DNA from: Solwaraspora sp. WMMD791
GTDB taxonomy: Bacteria; Actinomycetota; Actinomycetes; Mycobacteriales; Micromonosporaceae
Reading direction: 5' to 3'
NCBI RefSeq assembly: GCF_029581195.1
Contig: NZ_CP120737.1
Coordinates: 4,813,001-4,877,000 of the forward strand
Length of the DNA stretch: 64,000 nucleotides
Both the position numbers and the translations under genes were made by a program. Each line of letters starts with the position of its first letter. Position 1 is the stretch's first letter. Under the pieces are notes generated by a model. That model worked only from the letters and a program-made list of their open reading frames with translations. It searched no databases and was not told the origin of the DNA. Positions 15,603 through 25,340 of the stretch are shown piece by piece.

Positions 15603-17147
15603 ATGACCAGCTCGCCCATCGACCGCGCCGCGGACACCTTCGCGGCCGAACTCGCCCAGTGGCGCATCGACCGGGCGATGACCAAGAAGCAGCTGGCCGC
15701 GCGGATGGGCTTCGACCCTTCCTACATCAGCCACGTCGAAGGCCGCCGGCACCGCCCCACCGAGGACTTCGCCCGCCGCGCCGAAGCCGTGCTCGGCGCC
15801 GGCGGCGCGATCTGGCAGCGCTACCAGGAGTACGACGAACTGCGGCACAGCCGGGCCACCACCACCCCGCTGCGCGACCCACCCGTACCGGAGCAGTGGA
15901 TGCCGCCCGGCACCGGACTCATCGTCGAACAGGAGGTCGCCACCCTCAGCTACCAGGACGGCTACTACCACTGCACGATCCGCCGCGCGCTCTACAACGC
16001 CGGCACCGAGCCGGTGACCCGCTACCTCGCCCGGATCGCCGTCGACCGGTACCCCGACGACCCGGACCGATCCAACCGCCACCACCGCGACCACCCGCTG
16101 ACCTTCGCCGAACTGGACCTGCACGCCTACTGCGGCCCACCCGGACACCGCGAACCGATGCAGTGGCGCAAGAAGCACGACCGGGACGCGTTCAAGGAGG
16201 TCTGGCTGCTGTTCGAGAACCCCGACGGGCGGTACCCGCTCTACCCAGGCCAGCGCACGACCATCGAGTACGCCTACCGGGTCGGGCAGGAGAAATGGGG
16301 GCAGTGGTTCCAGCGCGCCGTCCGGCTGCCGACCCGGCAGCTCACCGTACGGCTGGAGTTCCCGGCGGCGTTCGAGCCGCAGGTGTGGGGGGTCGAGACG
16401 TCGTTGTCGGCCGAGGACGCGCCGCTGCGTACCCCGCTGCGCCGCCAGCAGGTCGACGGCCGGACCGTGTGGGAATGGTCGACCGACGCCCCGTTGCTCA
16501 ACGCCCGCTACCGGCTGGAGTGGCGGTTCCGCTCCGGCCAGCCGGGTGGCCCCGCGCCGGACGGTGCCGACGGTACGCCGGACCGGCCCGACACCCGGGC
16601 CAGTGAGCGGATGCGGGCCATCGGCATCGTGCAGCGTGGCGCCGAGATGCTGCGGCAACCGGCCCAGCCGTTCGAGCTGCCGGCCGACGAGACCGTGGCC
16701 CTGGACACCGTGGACCGGCTGCGGGCGATGCTGGCGCGACTCGACGAGCTGCACCCGTTCAGCAAGGGTGTCGGGCTGGCCGCACCCCAGATCGGGCTGC
16801 CCTGGGCCGCTGCGGTCGTTCGGTCCGCCGACGCCGGTGCCGAGCCACTGGTGCTGCTCAACCCCCGGGTCGTCGACGCCTCCGCCGACACCGACGACCG
16901 GTACGAAGGCTGTCTGTCCTTCTTCGACGTCCGAGGGCTGGTCCCGCGCCCGCTGCGCCTCGACGTCGAACACGCCCGGTTCGACGGCAGTCGGGTGATC
17001 ACCTCGTTCGACCGGGCGATGGCCCGGCTGGTCGCCCACGAGATCGACCACCTGGAGGGGCGGCTGTACGTGGACCGGATGCCGCCCGGATCGACCCTGG
17101 TCCCGGTCGAGCAGTACCGCGACAGCGGCCGCCCCTGGACCTACTGA
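15603..17147 (+). CDS. XRE-type helix-turn-helix protein fused to a peptide deformylase domain
   Basis: The product has 514 residues. Residues about 17-70 form a Cro/C1-type helix-turn-helix (MTKKQLAARMGFDPSYISHV). A middle region of about 250 residues resembles the sensor part of actinobacterial XRE regulators. The C-terminal 180 residues are a peptide deformylase with all three motifs: GVGLAAPQIG (about 389), EGCLSFF (435) and HEIDHLEG (479), which supply the metal-binding Cys and two His. Ordinary deformylases have about 180 residues and no DNA-binding part. The combination suggests either a regulator that senses formylated peptides or a deformylase tethered to DNA. The start is the first ATG before the HTH. 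Confidence 0.85.
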   Translation: MTSSPIDRAADTFAAELAQWRIDRAMTKKQLAARMGFDPSYISHVEGRRHRPTEDFARRAEAVLGAGGAIWQRYQEYDELRHSRATTTPLRDPPVPEQWMPPGTGLIVEQEVATLSYQDGYYHCTIRRALYNAGTEPVTRYLARIAVDRYPDDPDRSNRHHRDHPLTFAELDLHAYCGPPGHREPMQWRKKHDRDAFKEVWLLFENPDGRYPLYPGQRTTIEYAYRVGQEKWGQWFQRAVRLPTRQLTVRLEFPAAFEPQVWGVETSLSAEDAPLRTPLRRQQVDGRTVWEWSTDAPLLNARYRLEWRFRSGQPGGPAPDGADGTPDRPDTRASERMRAIGIVQRGAEMLRQPAQPFELPADETVALDTVDRLRAMLARLDELHPFSKGVGLAAPQIGLPWAAAVVRSADAGAEPLVLLNPRVVDASADTDDRYEGCLSFFDVRGLVPRPLRLDVEHARFDGSRVITSFDRAMARLVAHEIDHLEGRLYVDRMPPGSTLVPVEQYRDSGRPWTY

Positions 17148-17166
17148 CGCCGATCCACCGCCGGCC

Positions 17167-18282
17167 TCACACCTCTCCGAAGCTGTCGTAGCGGATGTGC
17201 GCGGCCGGCACCTCCAGCTCGGCCAGGGTCCGCAGACTGGCCCGGACCATGCCGGACGGGCCGGCCACGAAGAAGTCGTGCTCGTGCCACGGGCCGTAGC
17301 GGGCCAGCACGTCGGGCACCGTACCGTGCTCGCCGGTCCAGCCCGGGTCGTCGGTGCAGCACGGCACCAGGTTCAGCCACGGGTACGCGGCGGCGAGCCG
17401 CTGCAGCTCCGGCAGGTCGTACAGGTCGTCACGGGTACGGGCGCCGAAGTAGACGTGCACCCACCGGCTGCGGTTGAACCGGGTCAGCTCGTCGACCAGC
17501 GCCTTGATCGGTGCCAGCCCCACCCCGCCGGCCAGGCAGACGATGTCGCGGGGCGAGTCGCGGTCCAGCAGCATCGTGCCCATCGGGGCGGCGACCCGCA
17601 GCAGGTCGCCGGGGCGGACCCGGCGGACCAGCGCGCTGGAGACCCAGCCGGCCCCGGCGGCCCGGACGTGGAGTTCCAGTACGTTGTCCGGCCGGGGCGC
17701 GTTGGCGATCGAGTAGCTGCGCCACAGCCGGGGCGCGTAGCGCGGCGCCTCCACGCTGACGTACTGCCCGGCCTGGTGGACCAGCGGATGCTGCAGCGGC
17801 CGGCAGGTCAGTACGGCGACGTCGGTGCCCCGGCGTTCGTGGCTGAGCACCTCGGCGTGCCAGAAGGCCGGGCCGGTGTCGCTCTCGGCACCGATGATCA
17901 GGTTGGTGGTGAGCAGTTGCAGGGCCTCGCTCCAGGCCTGGTCGTACTCGATGGTCCACCGTTCGTCGGCCACCGTCCGCAGCGCTTCGAGCAGGGCGGG
18001 GCCGAACACCGCGTACTGTGCAGGTTGCACATGGAACTTGCGGTGCGCCCGGCCGAGGCCCTGCAGGTACTCGGCGAACTGCTCCGGGTCGTCGATCGAG
18101 CCGACCGCACTGACCAGCGCCTCCACCAGGCAGCGGCGCTGGGTGTCCATGTGTACCGGGAACAGCTGGCGCAGGCTCGGCTGGTCGAGGAACAGCCGGG
18201 CGTAGAAATAGCCGGCGACCTGGTCGCGCTCCTCCTCGACGAGGACCCAGCTCTCCTTCAGCAGTTGTGCGAGATTGCTCAT
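17167..18282 (-). CDS. Globin fused to FAD/NAD(P) reductase (flavohaemoglobin-like)
   Basis: The 371-residue product starts at an ATG preceded by GGGAAGGG. Residues 1-135 are a globin with the distal region (FPVHMDTQ) and the proximal histidine segment LGRAHRKFHVQPAQY. Residues about 145-240 are the FAD domain (RSYSIANAP binds FAD), and the rest is the NAD domain (CLAGGVGLAPIKALVDEL, FVAGPSGMVRASL). Flavohaemoglobins turn nitric oxide into nitrate using NAD(P)H. It is divergent from the CPBP protease gene. The general function is well supported, but the physiological substrate is inferred. Confidence 0.85.
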   Translation of the reverse strand: MSNLAQLLKESWVLVEEERDQVAGYFYARLFLDQPSLRQLFPVHMDTQRRCLVEALVSAVGSIDDPEQFAEYLQGLGRAHRKFHVQPAQYAVFGPALLEALRTVADERWTIEYDQAWSEALQLLTTNLIIGAESDTGPAFWHAEVLSHERRGTDVAVLTCRPLQHPLVHQAGQYVSVEAPRYAPRLWRSYSIANAPRPDNVLELHVRAAGAGWVSSALVRRVRPGDLLRVAAPMGTMLLDRDSPRDIVCLAGGVGLAPIKALVDELTRFNRSRWVHVYFGARTRDDLYDLPELQRLAAAYPWLNLVPCCTDDPGWTGEHGTVPDVLARYGPWHEHDFFVAGPSGMVRASLRTLAELEVPAAHIRYDSFGEV

Positions 18283-18370
18283 CGGGCCCTTCCCCGTCAC
18301 CGTGCCGCCACTGACCACGTATTCGCTCAGTCCCAGAGTGAACACTCTTCGTAGTGCTCCGTCGGACACG

Positions 18371-19228
18371 ATGTGCGACTTTGCTCAGTCGTACCGGCTG
18401 CGGCACAGTGGTCCGGTGACGGTCGAACTCACCGGGCCACCACCGCCGGCCAGCAGCCGCGACGCCGACCCGGCCAGCCCGCTGCCACCCCGGATACTCC
18501 GCCACGAGGTGCTGCTGGTGCTGGGCGTCTCCCTCGGCCAGTCCGCCATCTACGCGCTGGTGACCATCACCGCCCGGCTCACCGCAGACCGGCCACTGGG
18601 CCAGCAGACCGCCACCATGAACGCCTCCCAGTCGGCCCGCCCCTGGCTGGACCTCACGTACCAACTGCTCGGGATCTTCTTCGCCCTGGTCCCGGTCGTA
18701 CTGGCGGTCCACCTGCTCAACCGTGATCGCGCCGACGCCCGTGCCCGGCTCGGCCTCGACGCCCGGTCGCCGTGGCGCGACCTTGGCTGGGGCGCGACGC
18801 TGGCCGCCGCGATCGGGCTGCCCGGACTCGCGCTGTTCTGGGTGGCCGCGCTGCTCGGCCTCAACGCCAGCCTGGTCCCGGCCGCGCTACCGCAGCTGTG
18901 GTGGACGGTCCCGGTCCTGATCCTGGCGGCCGCGCAGAACGCCATCCTGGAGGAGGTCATCGTGGTCGGCTACCTGATGACCCGACTGCGTCAGCTCGGC
19001 TGGCGCATCGGCGCGGTCGTCGCCACCAGTTGCCTGCTGCGCGGCACCTACCACCTCTACCAGGGCCTCGGGGCGTTCGTCGGCAACGTGATCATGGGCG
19101 TGTTGCTGTCGTTGTTCTTCCTGCGTACCCGGCGGGTGATGCCGCTGATCATCGCGCACACCCTGCTGGACGTGTTCGCGTTCGTCGGCTACGCGCTGCT
19201 GCCACGGGAGTGGTTCAGCTGGCTGTGA
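18371..19228 (+). CDS. CPBP family intramembrane protease
   Basis: From the ATG at 18371 the product has 285 residues; a GTG at 18416 is an alternative start. It has about seven membrane segments. The CPBP motif 1 glutamates appear in AILEEVIVVGYLMTRLR. The second motif region RGTYHLYQGLGAFVGNVIMG supplies a histidine, and a third histidine is in IAHTLLDVFAFVG. CPBP (Abi) proteins cut or bind substrates within the membrane. The usual Arg after EExx is displaced (VVGYLMTR). The 3' end overlaps the convergent gene by 14 bases. Confidence 0.8.
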   Translation: MCDFAQSYRLRHSGPVTVELTGPPPPASSRDADPASPLPPRILRHEVLLVLGVSLGQSAIYALVTITARLTADRPLGQQTATMNASQSARPWLDLTYQLLGIFFALVPVVLAVHLLNRDRADARARLGLDARSPWRDLGWGATLAAAIGLPGLALFWVAALLGLNASLVPAALPQLWWTVPVLILAAAQNAILEEVIVVGYLMTRLRQLGWRIGAVVATSCLLRGTYHLYQGLGAFVGNVIMGVLLSLFFLRTRRVMPLIIAHTLLDVFAFVGYALLPREWFSWL

Positions 19229-20249
19229 CCGGCCGTCGGTAGAGCGCCGTCGCCCGCGCGGCCAGCCGCTGCATCACCAGCGTGTCGCCGGTGCAGGCGA
19301 CCAGCGCCCGCGCCCCCGGCAGCAGCCGGGCCGGTAGCCGCAGCAGGGCCCAGCCGCCGCCGGACAGGCCGCCAGCCAGCTCGGCGAGCCGCTGCGCGCC
19401 ACCGGACCAACGCGCCACCGGGTCGCCGTCGTCGTCGGCGGCCGGTCGCTGCGCGGCGGCCAGCGCCGTCCGGGCCGCGTCGACATCGGGATGTACGCCG
19501 GTCAACACCAGCAACTCCGCCGCCCGCTGCCGGTCGGTCGGGTCGTGCCCGTACGCGGCCGACACGTGCAGGGTCAGCGCGGCCTGGGCCCAGCCGAGAG
19601 TCGCCAGCTCCATCGCCGGGCCGAGCAGCCCGGCGGCACCGGCCGCGACCGCACCGGCGCCGGCGTACCGGGTGAACCGGCGGGCCGCCAGCCGGGCGAG
19701 GGCGTCGTCGCCGGCCGCCGGGTAGTCGCTGCGCAGCCGCGCCACCCAGTCGCGCGCCGCCGGCCCGATCCGGTCGACCGCCGTCAGGGCCAACAACTCC
19801 GGGGCGTACGTCGGACGCGCCAGCACCTGCCAGCCGATCCCGTCCGGTACGCCGACCGGCGTCGGCGGTGCGGGCGGTGTCGCCGGCGGAGGTGGGGCCG
19901 GTACGGCGGCTGCCGCCTTCCTCGGGGCGGCCCGCTTCGCCGGTGCCTTGGCTGGTGCCGTGGTCGGTGCCTTCCTGACGGGTGCCGTCTTCTTCGCCGG
20001 CACCGCCTTTTTCGTCACCGGCTGCTGTTGCCGTCGTGCGCTGGCGGCCGGCGGCACCGGCTCCGGCGTCGGCGGCTGGAACAGCACCGGCGCGATGGCA
20101 GCCGGCGGAGCCTTCGGTTTCGCCGCCTTCGCCGCCTTCGCCGGGGCGGCCTTCTCCGCCGGGGCGGCCTTCGGTGGGGTGGCCTTGGGCGCGGCGGCCT
20201 TCGGGGTACGGCGGCGGCCCGGCTGCGCGGGGGGCGACGGCTCCTCCAT
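19215..20249 (-). CDS. Ala/Lys/Pro-rich N-terminal tail with EcsC-like C-terminal domain
   Basis: The 344-residue product starts with about 130 residues of histone H1-like composition, with Ala-Lys-Pro repeats (KAAPAEKAAPAKAAKAAKPK). A compact C-terminal domain of about 210 residues follows, with Gly/Ala-rich hydrophobic helices (YAGAGAVAAGAAGLLG) resembling EcsC-type proteins. The basic tail could bind nucleic acid or the negatively charged membrane surface. Function is unknown. The end overlaps the convergent CPBP gene by 14 bases. Confidence 0.6.
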   Translation of the reverse strand: MEEPSPPAQPGRRRTPKAAAPKATPPKAAPAEKAAPAKAAKAAKPKAPPAAIAPVLFQPPTPEPVPPAASARRQQQPVTKKAVPAKKTAPVRKAPTTAPAKAPAKRAAPRKAAAAVPAPPPPATPPAPPTPVGVPDGIGWQVLARPTYAPELLALTAVDRIGPAARDWVARLRSDYPAAGDDALARLAARRFTRYAGAGAVAAGAAGLLGPAMELATLGWAQAALTLHVSAAYGHDPTDRQRAAELLVLTGVHPDVDAARTALAAAQRPAADDDGDPVARWSGGAQRLAELAGGLSGGGWALLRLPARLLPGARALVACTGDTLVMQRLAARATALYRRPVTAS

Positions 20250-20398
20250 GCTGAGTCAGCCTATCCCGAACCCGCCAGCACCACCCGTCACACGCGGTGC
20301 CGGGCCCGCGCGGCCCCGCGCCGGCCCCGCGTCTCGCCGGCGAACCGGCCCGCGCTGGCCGCGCGTTTCGCCGGCAGGTCGGCGGGTACCCCGGCGCG

Positions 20399-21685
20399 GT
20401 GGCCCGACCTGCCGCTGACCTCGCCGCGCTGGCGACGCCGCTGACCAGCGCCGACGACCTCGATCCGCTGATCGAGCGGGTCGGTGACGCCCGAGTGGTG
20501 ATGCTCGGCGAGGCCAGCCACGGCACCCACGAGTTCTACGCCTGGCGGGCGGCCGTCACCCGTCGACTCGTCACCGAACGTGGCTTCCAGTTCGTCGCCG
20601 TCGAAGGCGACTGGCCCGACTGCGACCGGGTCGACCGCAGCGTACGGGGCCGGCTCGACGCCCCCCGCGACCCCCGCGACGCACTGATCAGCTTCGAACG
20701 GTGGCCGACCTGGATGTGGGCCAACGACGAGGTGGTCGACTTCTGCCGGTGGCTGCGTCGGCACAACGACTCGGTCGGCGAGGCCGCCCGGGTCGGCTTC
20801 CACGGCCTCGACGTCTACTCGTTGTGGGAGTCGCTGCGGGAGATCCTGGTCCACCTGCGTGAGCACCGGCCCGACCAGGTGCCGGCGGCGCTGGCCGCGT
20901 ACCGCTGCTTCGAACCGTACGGCGAGGATCCGCAGGACTACGCCTCGGCCCTGCGGCTCGTCCCGGCCGGCTGCGAGGCGGAAGTGATCGACCTGCTGGT
21001 CCAGCTGCGGGCCGCGGCCGCCGCCGACGGCGCCGGCAGCTTCGGAGCCTGGCAGAACGCCGAGGTCGTGGCCGGTGCCGAACGCTACTACCGGGCGCTG
21101 CTGGCCGGCGGCCGACTCTCCTGGAACGTCCGGGACCGGCACATGGACGACACCCTCGACCGGCTGCTCGACCACTACGGGCCGACCTCGAAGGCCGTCG
21201 TCTGGGCGCACAACACCCATGTCGGCGACGCCCGCGCCACCGACATGGCCGACCTCGGCGAGGTCAACATCGGACAGTTGGCCCGCGAGCGGTACGGCCG
21301 GGACCAGGTCGTGCTGGTCGGCTTCGGCACCTACCAGGGCACCGTGGTGGCCGGGGACTCGTGGGGTGCGCCGATGCGGCTGATGCCCGTACCGCCGGCC
21401 CGGCCCGGGTCGCTCGAAGCGGAACTGTCCGCCGTCGCCCCGGCCGAGGCGTTGTTCGTCTTCCCGGCCGACGGCGGACCGGACCTGCTCACCGACGAGC
21501 GGGACCACCGGGCGATCGGGGTCGTCTACCGGCCGCACCGGGAACGGCACGGCAACTACGTGCCGACCGTCCTCGGTGACCGCTACGACGCGTTCTGCTG
21601 GTTCGACCGCAGCCGGGGGGTACGGCCGCTGCGTACCCCCCACGTCGACCTGCGGGAACCCGAGACCTTCCCGTCCGGGGTCTGA
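20399..21685 (+). CDS. Erythromycin esterase family protein
   Basis: From the GTG at 20399 the product has 428 residues; a longer frame from 20297 adds only a basic Pro/Arg-rich tail. The family motifs are present: VVMLGEASHGTHEFY (catalytic Glu and His), FVAVEGDWPDC, FHGLDVYSLWESL, KAVVWAHNTHVGDARAT and GFGTYQGTVVA. Members hydrolyse macrolide lactones, or have unknown esterase roles. Genomic neighbours give no hint of a macrolide context, so a resistance role is not established. Confidence 0.88.
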   Translation: MARPAADLAALATPLTSADDLDPLIERVGDARVVMLGEASHGTHEFYAWRAAVTRRLVTERGFQFVAVEGDWPDCDRVDRSVRGRLDAPRDPRDALISFERWPTWMWANDEVVDFCRWLRRHNDSVGEAARVGFHGLDVYSLWESLREILVHLREHRPDQVPAALAAYRCFEPYGEDPQDYASALRLVPAGCEAEVIDLLVQLRAAAAADGAGSFGAWQNAEVVAGAERYYRALLAGGRLSWNVRDRHMDDTLDRLLDHYGPTSKAVVWAHNTHVGDARATDMADLGEVNIGQLARERYGRDQVVLVGFGTYQGTVVAGDSWGAPMRLMPVPPARPGSLEAELSAVAPAEALFVFPADGGPDLLTDERDHRAIGVVYRPHRERHGNYVPTVLGDRYDAFCWFDRSRGVRPLRTPHVDLREPETFPSGV

Positions 21686-21718
21686 GCCGCGATCCGGCCG
21701 GGCCGGTTGGCGTGCGCC

Positions 21719-24124
21719 CTATTCGGTGCGCAGCCCGTCGGCGCGCATCAGCCGCCACAGCGCCGGCAGGCCGGCCACCGCGACCAGCAGCGTCGCGCCG
21801 ACCCCGGCCGCGCTGACCCCGACCACGGTCCACCAGCTGATCAGCAGGTCGCGGCCGACCATGCCGAGCAGCACCGCGCCGAGCCCGACACCGGCGGTCA
21901 CCGCCAGGACCAGACCCAGCAGTACGGGCACCAGGTGCTGCCACAGCACGGCCCAGCCGAGCGCCCGACGCGGCGTGCCGAACGCGTCCAGCATGGCCAG
22001 CAGCCGGCGCCGCTCCCGCAGCTGCTCCAGCGTGGTGACCAGCATGCTCGCGCCGATCAGCAGCAGGGTGACGACGATACCGATGGCCAGTCCCCGTCGG
22101 ATGTCGCCGAACCGGCGTACCTCCGTCGTCGCCGACAGGGTGGAGAGCAGATCGGTCGGGTTGACCTCGGCGAGAATGTTGCGGACGTGCTCGACCGCGT
22201 CCGGCTGGCCGGGATCGAGCATCAGGTACGCCATCGTCGGCAGCGGGCCGGCCGCGTCGACGTCGACCGTGTCCGGGGTGGCGAAGACGCCGTGCCGCGC
22301 GATGCCGTACGGGTCGTCGCGTTGCTGCGCCGGCCGGGCGTCGGCCGGCACCGTCCACTCGTAGCCGCCGGGCTCGACCCGCACCCGGTCACCGGCCTGC
22401 ACCCACGCCACGTCCTGCTGATCCTCCGGTGGTGTCACGACGAACACGGTGCCGTCGGCGCAGTCGCTCAGCGCGATCAGCTCGGCGAGCACCGCACAGT
22501 CGGCGATCACCAGCTCGGCCGAGGACGGCGCGTCGGCCGGGCCGCCGGTGACCAGGACGGAGCGGTAGCCGGCGGTCGAGGTGACCCCGGGCACCGCGTC
22601 CAGCCGGGCCAGCAGCGCGTCACCGGCCGACCGGTCCTGCTCGCCGAGGTACGCGAGGTGGCTGGCCCGGTCGGGATCGGCACCGGTGTCCTGGACGAAG
22701 TCGTCGTCGATGCCGGTGAACAGGGCCTGCAACGCGATGGTGCCGGCCACCGCGACCGCGACCCCGGAGACCAGCCGGGCGTTGCCGCCGCCGTCGACCT
22801 GCAGCCGGCGGATCGCCAACTGCCAGGGCACCGGGCCGCCGCGCAGCCGCCGTACGGCGGTCTCGACCAGCCACGGCAGCAGCGTCACCACCCCGATCAG
22901 CAGCAGCACCGCCCCGGCGGCCACCTGGTAGCGGGCCGCCGGATCGAAGGTGGTGATCCCGTCGCGCAGCAGCGGGTAGAGCAGCGCCAGCCCGGCCAGC
23001 GGTACGGCCAGCCGCCACCAGGCCCGTCGTCGGCGCGGCGTGCTCCGACGTACCACGCCGAGCGGTTCGACGACGACACCGCGCAGCGCGATCAGGCCGA
23101 CCGCGACGGCGGCCAGCGGCGCGGCGACGACGACCAGCGCCACCAGTACGGCCGGTGGCCGCAGGTCGGCGGCGAAGACGCTGAGGTTCCACACCTGCAG
23201 CAGCGGGGCGATCTGCCTGCCGACGGCGAACAGCAGGGCACCGACGGCCAGACCGAGCACCGCGCCGGTGAGCGCCTCCCCGGCGGCGATCCGGGCGATC
23301 ATCCGCCGGTCGGCACCGACCAGCCGCAGCGCGGCGAGCCGGCGGTCCCGGCTGGCACCGCCGAAGCGGACCGCCGCGCCGAGAAAGACCACGATCGGCA
23401 GCAGCAGGACGACGAAGATGACCACCAGCAGCAGGGTCAGGGTCGGCCCGAACTCCTCGCCGGGTGGTCCGCCACCGAACGACGCGACTCGAGGGTGCGA
23501 CACCGGGTCGAGGGTGTCGACGCCCCGGTAGAAGGCCAGTTCGGCGGGGCCGGTCAGACCGGCCGGGCCGATCTCGCCGATGATCCGTTCACCGATGCGG
23601 GGGGCCAGCAGCGCGCCGTCCGGGCTGGCCAGCAGCTCGGCCAGCGCCGGTGAGACGACCGCCTCGCCGGGGCCGGGCAGCCGGGTCACTCCTGGCGGCA
23701 GCGGTGCCCGCTGGCCACCTGACCGCACCGCCATGCCCCAGATCGACCGGCCCTGGAAGGTCGTGTAGGCGTGCGTGATCAGCAGCGTGTCGTCGGCCAG
23801 TGCGGTCGATGCGCTGTCGTCGGTCGACGGGCCCGCGTCGTCGGCGGTCGGTGGTGCCTGCTGCCAGGTACGGTCGGCGCCGCGCTGCTCGCGGGCGTCC
23901 AACGCGGCCGGCACCGCGGCGGCGAGCAGCAGCATCGCCACCCCGATGCCGACGCCGACGGCGGTGAAGATCGTCCTGGTCCAGCCGTCCCGGCCGCCGC
24001 TGAAGGCCAGCCGGGCACCGAAGGCCAGGTCGTGCCCGAGCCGGCCGAGCCCACCGCCACCGTCACGCTGCCTGTCGTCGCGTGGCCGGTCGGCGTACTG
24101 CCCGGTGTCACGCGGCCCGGTCAT
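21719..24124 (-). CDS. FtsX-like ABC transporter permease (two-domain)
   Basis: The 801-residue protein has an N-terminal membrane helix (about 50-70), a large extracytoplasmic domain, and two FtsX-type membrane blocks. The first is around 240-420 (LLLVVIFVVLLLPIVVFLG, RRLAALRLVGADRRM) and the second is at the C-terminus (RRRLLAMLDAFGTPRRAL, then two helices). This is the MacB/YknZ-like organisation of exporters not driven through an alternating pore. It overlaps the ATPase gene by four bases and belongs to the PadR-ATPase-permease operon read leftward. Confidence 0.85.
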   Translation of the reverse strand: MTGPRDTGQYADRPRDDRQRDGGGGLGRLGHDLAFGARLAFSGGRDGWTRTIFTAVGVGIGVAMLLLAAAVPAALDAREQRGADRTWQQAPPTADDAGPSTDDSASTALADDTLLITHAYTTFQGRSIWGMAVRSGGQRAPLPPGVTRLPGPGEAVVSPALAELLASPDGALLAPRIGERIIGEIGPAGLTGPAELAFYRGVDTLDPVSHPRVASFGGGPPGEEFGPTLTLLLVVIFVVLLLPIVVFLGAAVRFGGASRDRRLAALRLVGADRRMIARIAAGEALTGAVLGLAVGALLFAVGRQIAPLLQVWNLSVFAADLRPPAVLVALVVVAAPLAAVAVGLIALRGVVVEPLGVVRRSTPRRRRAWWRLAVPLAGLALLYPLLRDGITTFDPAARYQVAAGAVLLLIGVVTLLPWLVETAVRRLRGGPVPWQLAIRRLQVDGGGNARLVSGVAVAVAGTIALQALFTGIDDDFVQDTGADPDRASHLAYLGEQDRSAGDALLARLDAVPGVTSTAGYRSVLVTGGPADAPSSAELVIADCAVLAELIALSDCADGTVFVVTPPEDQQDVAWVQAGDRVRVEPGGYEWTVPADARPAQQRDDPYGIARHGVFATPDTVDVDAAGPLPTMAYLMLDPGQPDAVEHVRNILAEVNPTDLLSTLSATTEVRRFGDIRRGLAIGIVVTLLLIGASMLVTTLEQLRERRRLLAMLDAFGTPRRALGWAVLWQHLVPVLLGLVLAVTAGVGLGAVLLGMVGRDLLISWWTVVGVSAAGVGATLLVAVAGLPALWRLMRADGLRTE

Positions 24125-24801
24125 CGGGCCAGCGCCAGGTCGCGGGTGCGGCCGTCGCGGACCACGACCTCCCGGTCGGCGTACGCGGCGACCCGTGGCT
24201 CGTGGGTCACCAGCACCACGGCCGTCGTGGCATCGCGGGCGGCGGCGGTCAGCAGCTGCATCACCCGCTCGCCGTTGAGCGAGTCGAGGGCACCGGTCGG
24301 CTCGTCGGCGAAGACCACCGACGGCTCGCCGACCAGCGCGCGGGCGATCGCCACCCGTTGGCCCTGCCCGCCGGACATCTCGCCGGGCCGCTTGTCGGCG
24401 ACGTCGCCGACCTCCAGCCGGTCCAGCCAGTCGGCGGCCCGCCGCTGCGCGTCGCGGCGGCCGACCCGGTTGAGCCGCAGCGGCAGCGCGACGTTCTCCA
24501 CCGCCGTCAGCTCCGGCACCAGCTGCCCGAACTGGAAGATGAACCCGAAGTCGGTACGGCGCAGCGCGCTGCGCCGTACGTCGGACATGGCGGTCACGTC
24601 CTGGTCGCGGTAGCCGACCCGCCCCGAGTCGGGTCGGCTGATCCCGGCCAGGCAGTGCAGCAGGGTCGACTTGCCGGATCCGGACGGACCCATGATCGCG
24701 ACCACCTCGCCGGCGACGATCCGGATCGACGCCCCGGCCAGTGCCGGGGTCGCCCCGAACGACTTGTGCAGTTCCTCGGCGTACAGCAGGGGTGTCGTCA
24801 C
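24121..24801 (-). CDS. ABC transporter ATP-binding protein (LolD/MacB type)
   Basis: The 226-residue ATPase has Walker A GPSGSGKSTLLHCLAG, the signature EMSGGQGQRVAIARAL, Walker B VVFADEPTGALDS and the H-loop VLVTHEPRVA. It powers the FtsX-like permease encoded next to it, with which it overlaps by four bases. Its own start overlaps the stop of the PadR gene by four bases, so the three are one translationally coupled operon. Confidence 0.93.
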   Translation of the reverse strand: MTTPLLYAEELHKSFGATPALAGASIRIVAGEVVAIMGPSGSGKSTLLHCLAGISRPDSGRVGYRDQDVTAMSDVRRSALRRTDFGFIFQFGQLVPELTAVENVALPLRLNRVGRRDAQRRAADWLDRLEVGDVADKRPGEMSGGQGQRVAIARALVGEPSVVFADEPTGALDSLNGERVMQLLTAAARDATTAVVLVTHEPRVAAYADREVVVRDGRTRDLALAR

Positions 24802-25331
24802 CGGTGCAGCTCCTTGGCGAGTTGGTCGAGCCGGGCGGCGGTCAGCTCCAGCCAGCGCAGGTCGGCTTCCAGGTGGAACAGGGCGTGATCGCAGATGAGC
24901 TGGTCGGCGAGGTCGCCGCCGGTCTTGCGGCGGGTCAGCTCGCGCATCAGCCGCAGGTGCTCGCCGCGCTGCACGTCCAGCAGGTCGGCGGCGGGCCGGC
25001 CGGTGAGCAGCGCCAGCACGACCTTGGTGTAGAGGGTGTTCTGCAGGTAGACGTCAGGTTTCTCGGGTTGGCGCAGCCACTGGGTGACGTCGGTGACACC
25101 GGCGTCGGTGATCGCGTACCGCTTGCGTTCCGGGCCGTCGCCGGGGACCACGCCGTCGACCTCGACGAGGCCGTCGCGCAGCAGCCGGGACAGGGTCGAG
25201 TAGACCTGGCCGAAGTGCAGCGGCTTGCCACGGGCGAACCGTTCGTCGTAGGCGCGCTTGAGGTCGTAGCCGTGCCGGGGGGCGGACTCCAGTAGCCCGA
25301 GGAAGGTCTGACCGAGGGACATGGTCGTCAC
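24798..25331 (-). CDS. PadR family transcriptional regulator
   Basis: The 177-residue product shows the PadR winged helix at the N-terminus: FLGLLESAPRHGYDLKRAYD, then HFGQVYSTLSRLLRDGLVEV and the wing with RKRYAITDAGV. The C-terminal half is the dimerisation helix pair. It is the first gene of an operon with an ABC ATPase and permease, which it probably represses. A GTGTATACAC palindrome and a half-copy lie 10-32 bases upstream of its start. Confidence 0.9.
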   Translation of the reverse strand: MTTMSLGQTFLGLLESAPRHGYDLKRAYDERFARGKPLHFGQVYSTLSRLLRDGLVEVDGVVPGDGPERKRYAITDAGVTDVTQWLRQPEKPDVYLQNTLYTKVVLALLTGRPAADLLDVQRGEHLRLMRELTRRKTGGDLADQLICDHALFHLEADLRWLELTAARLDQLAKELHR

Positions 25332-25340
25332 TGTACCCCA

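Noticed and set aside
20250..20398. An earlier start (20297) for the erythromycin esterase homologue
   Set aside because: The extra 34 residues are Arg/Pro/Ala-rich and arise from a GC repeat region. The family homology begins after the GTG at 20399.
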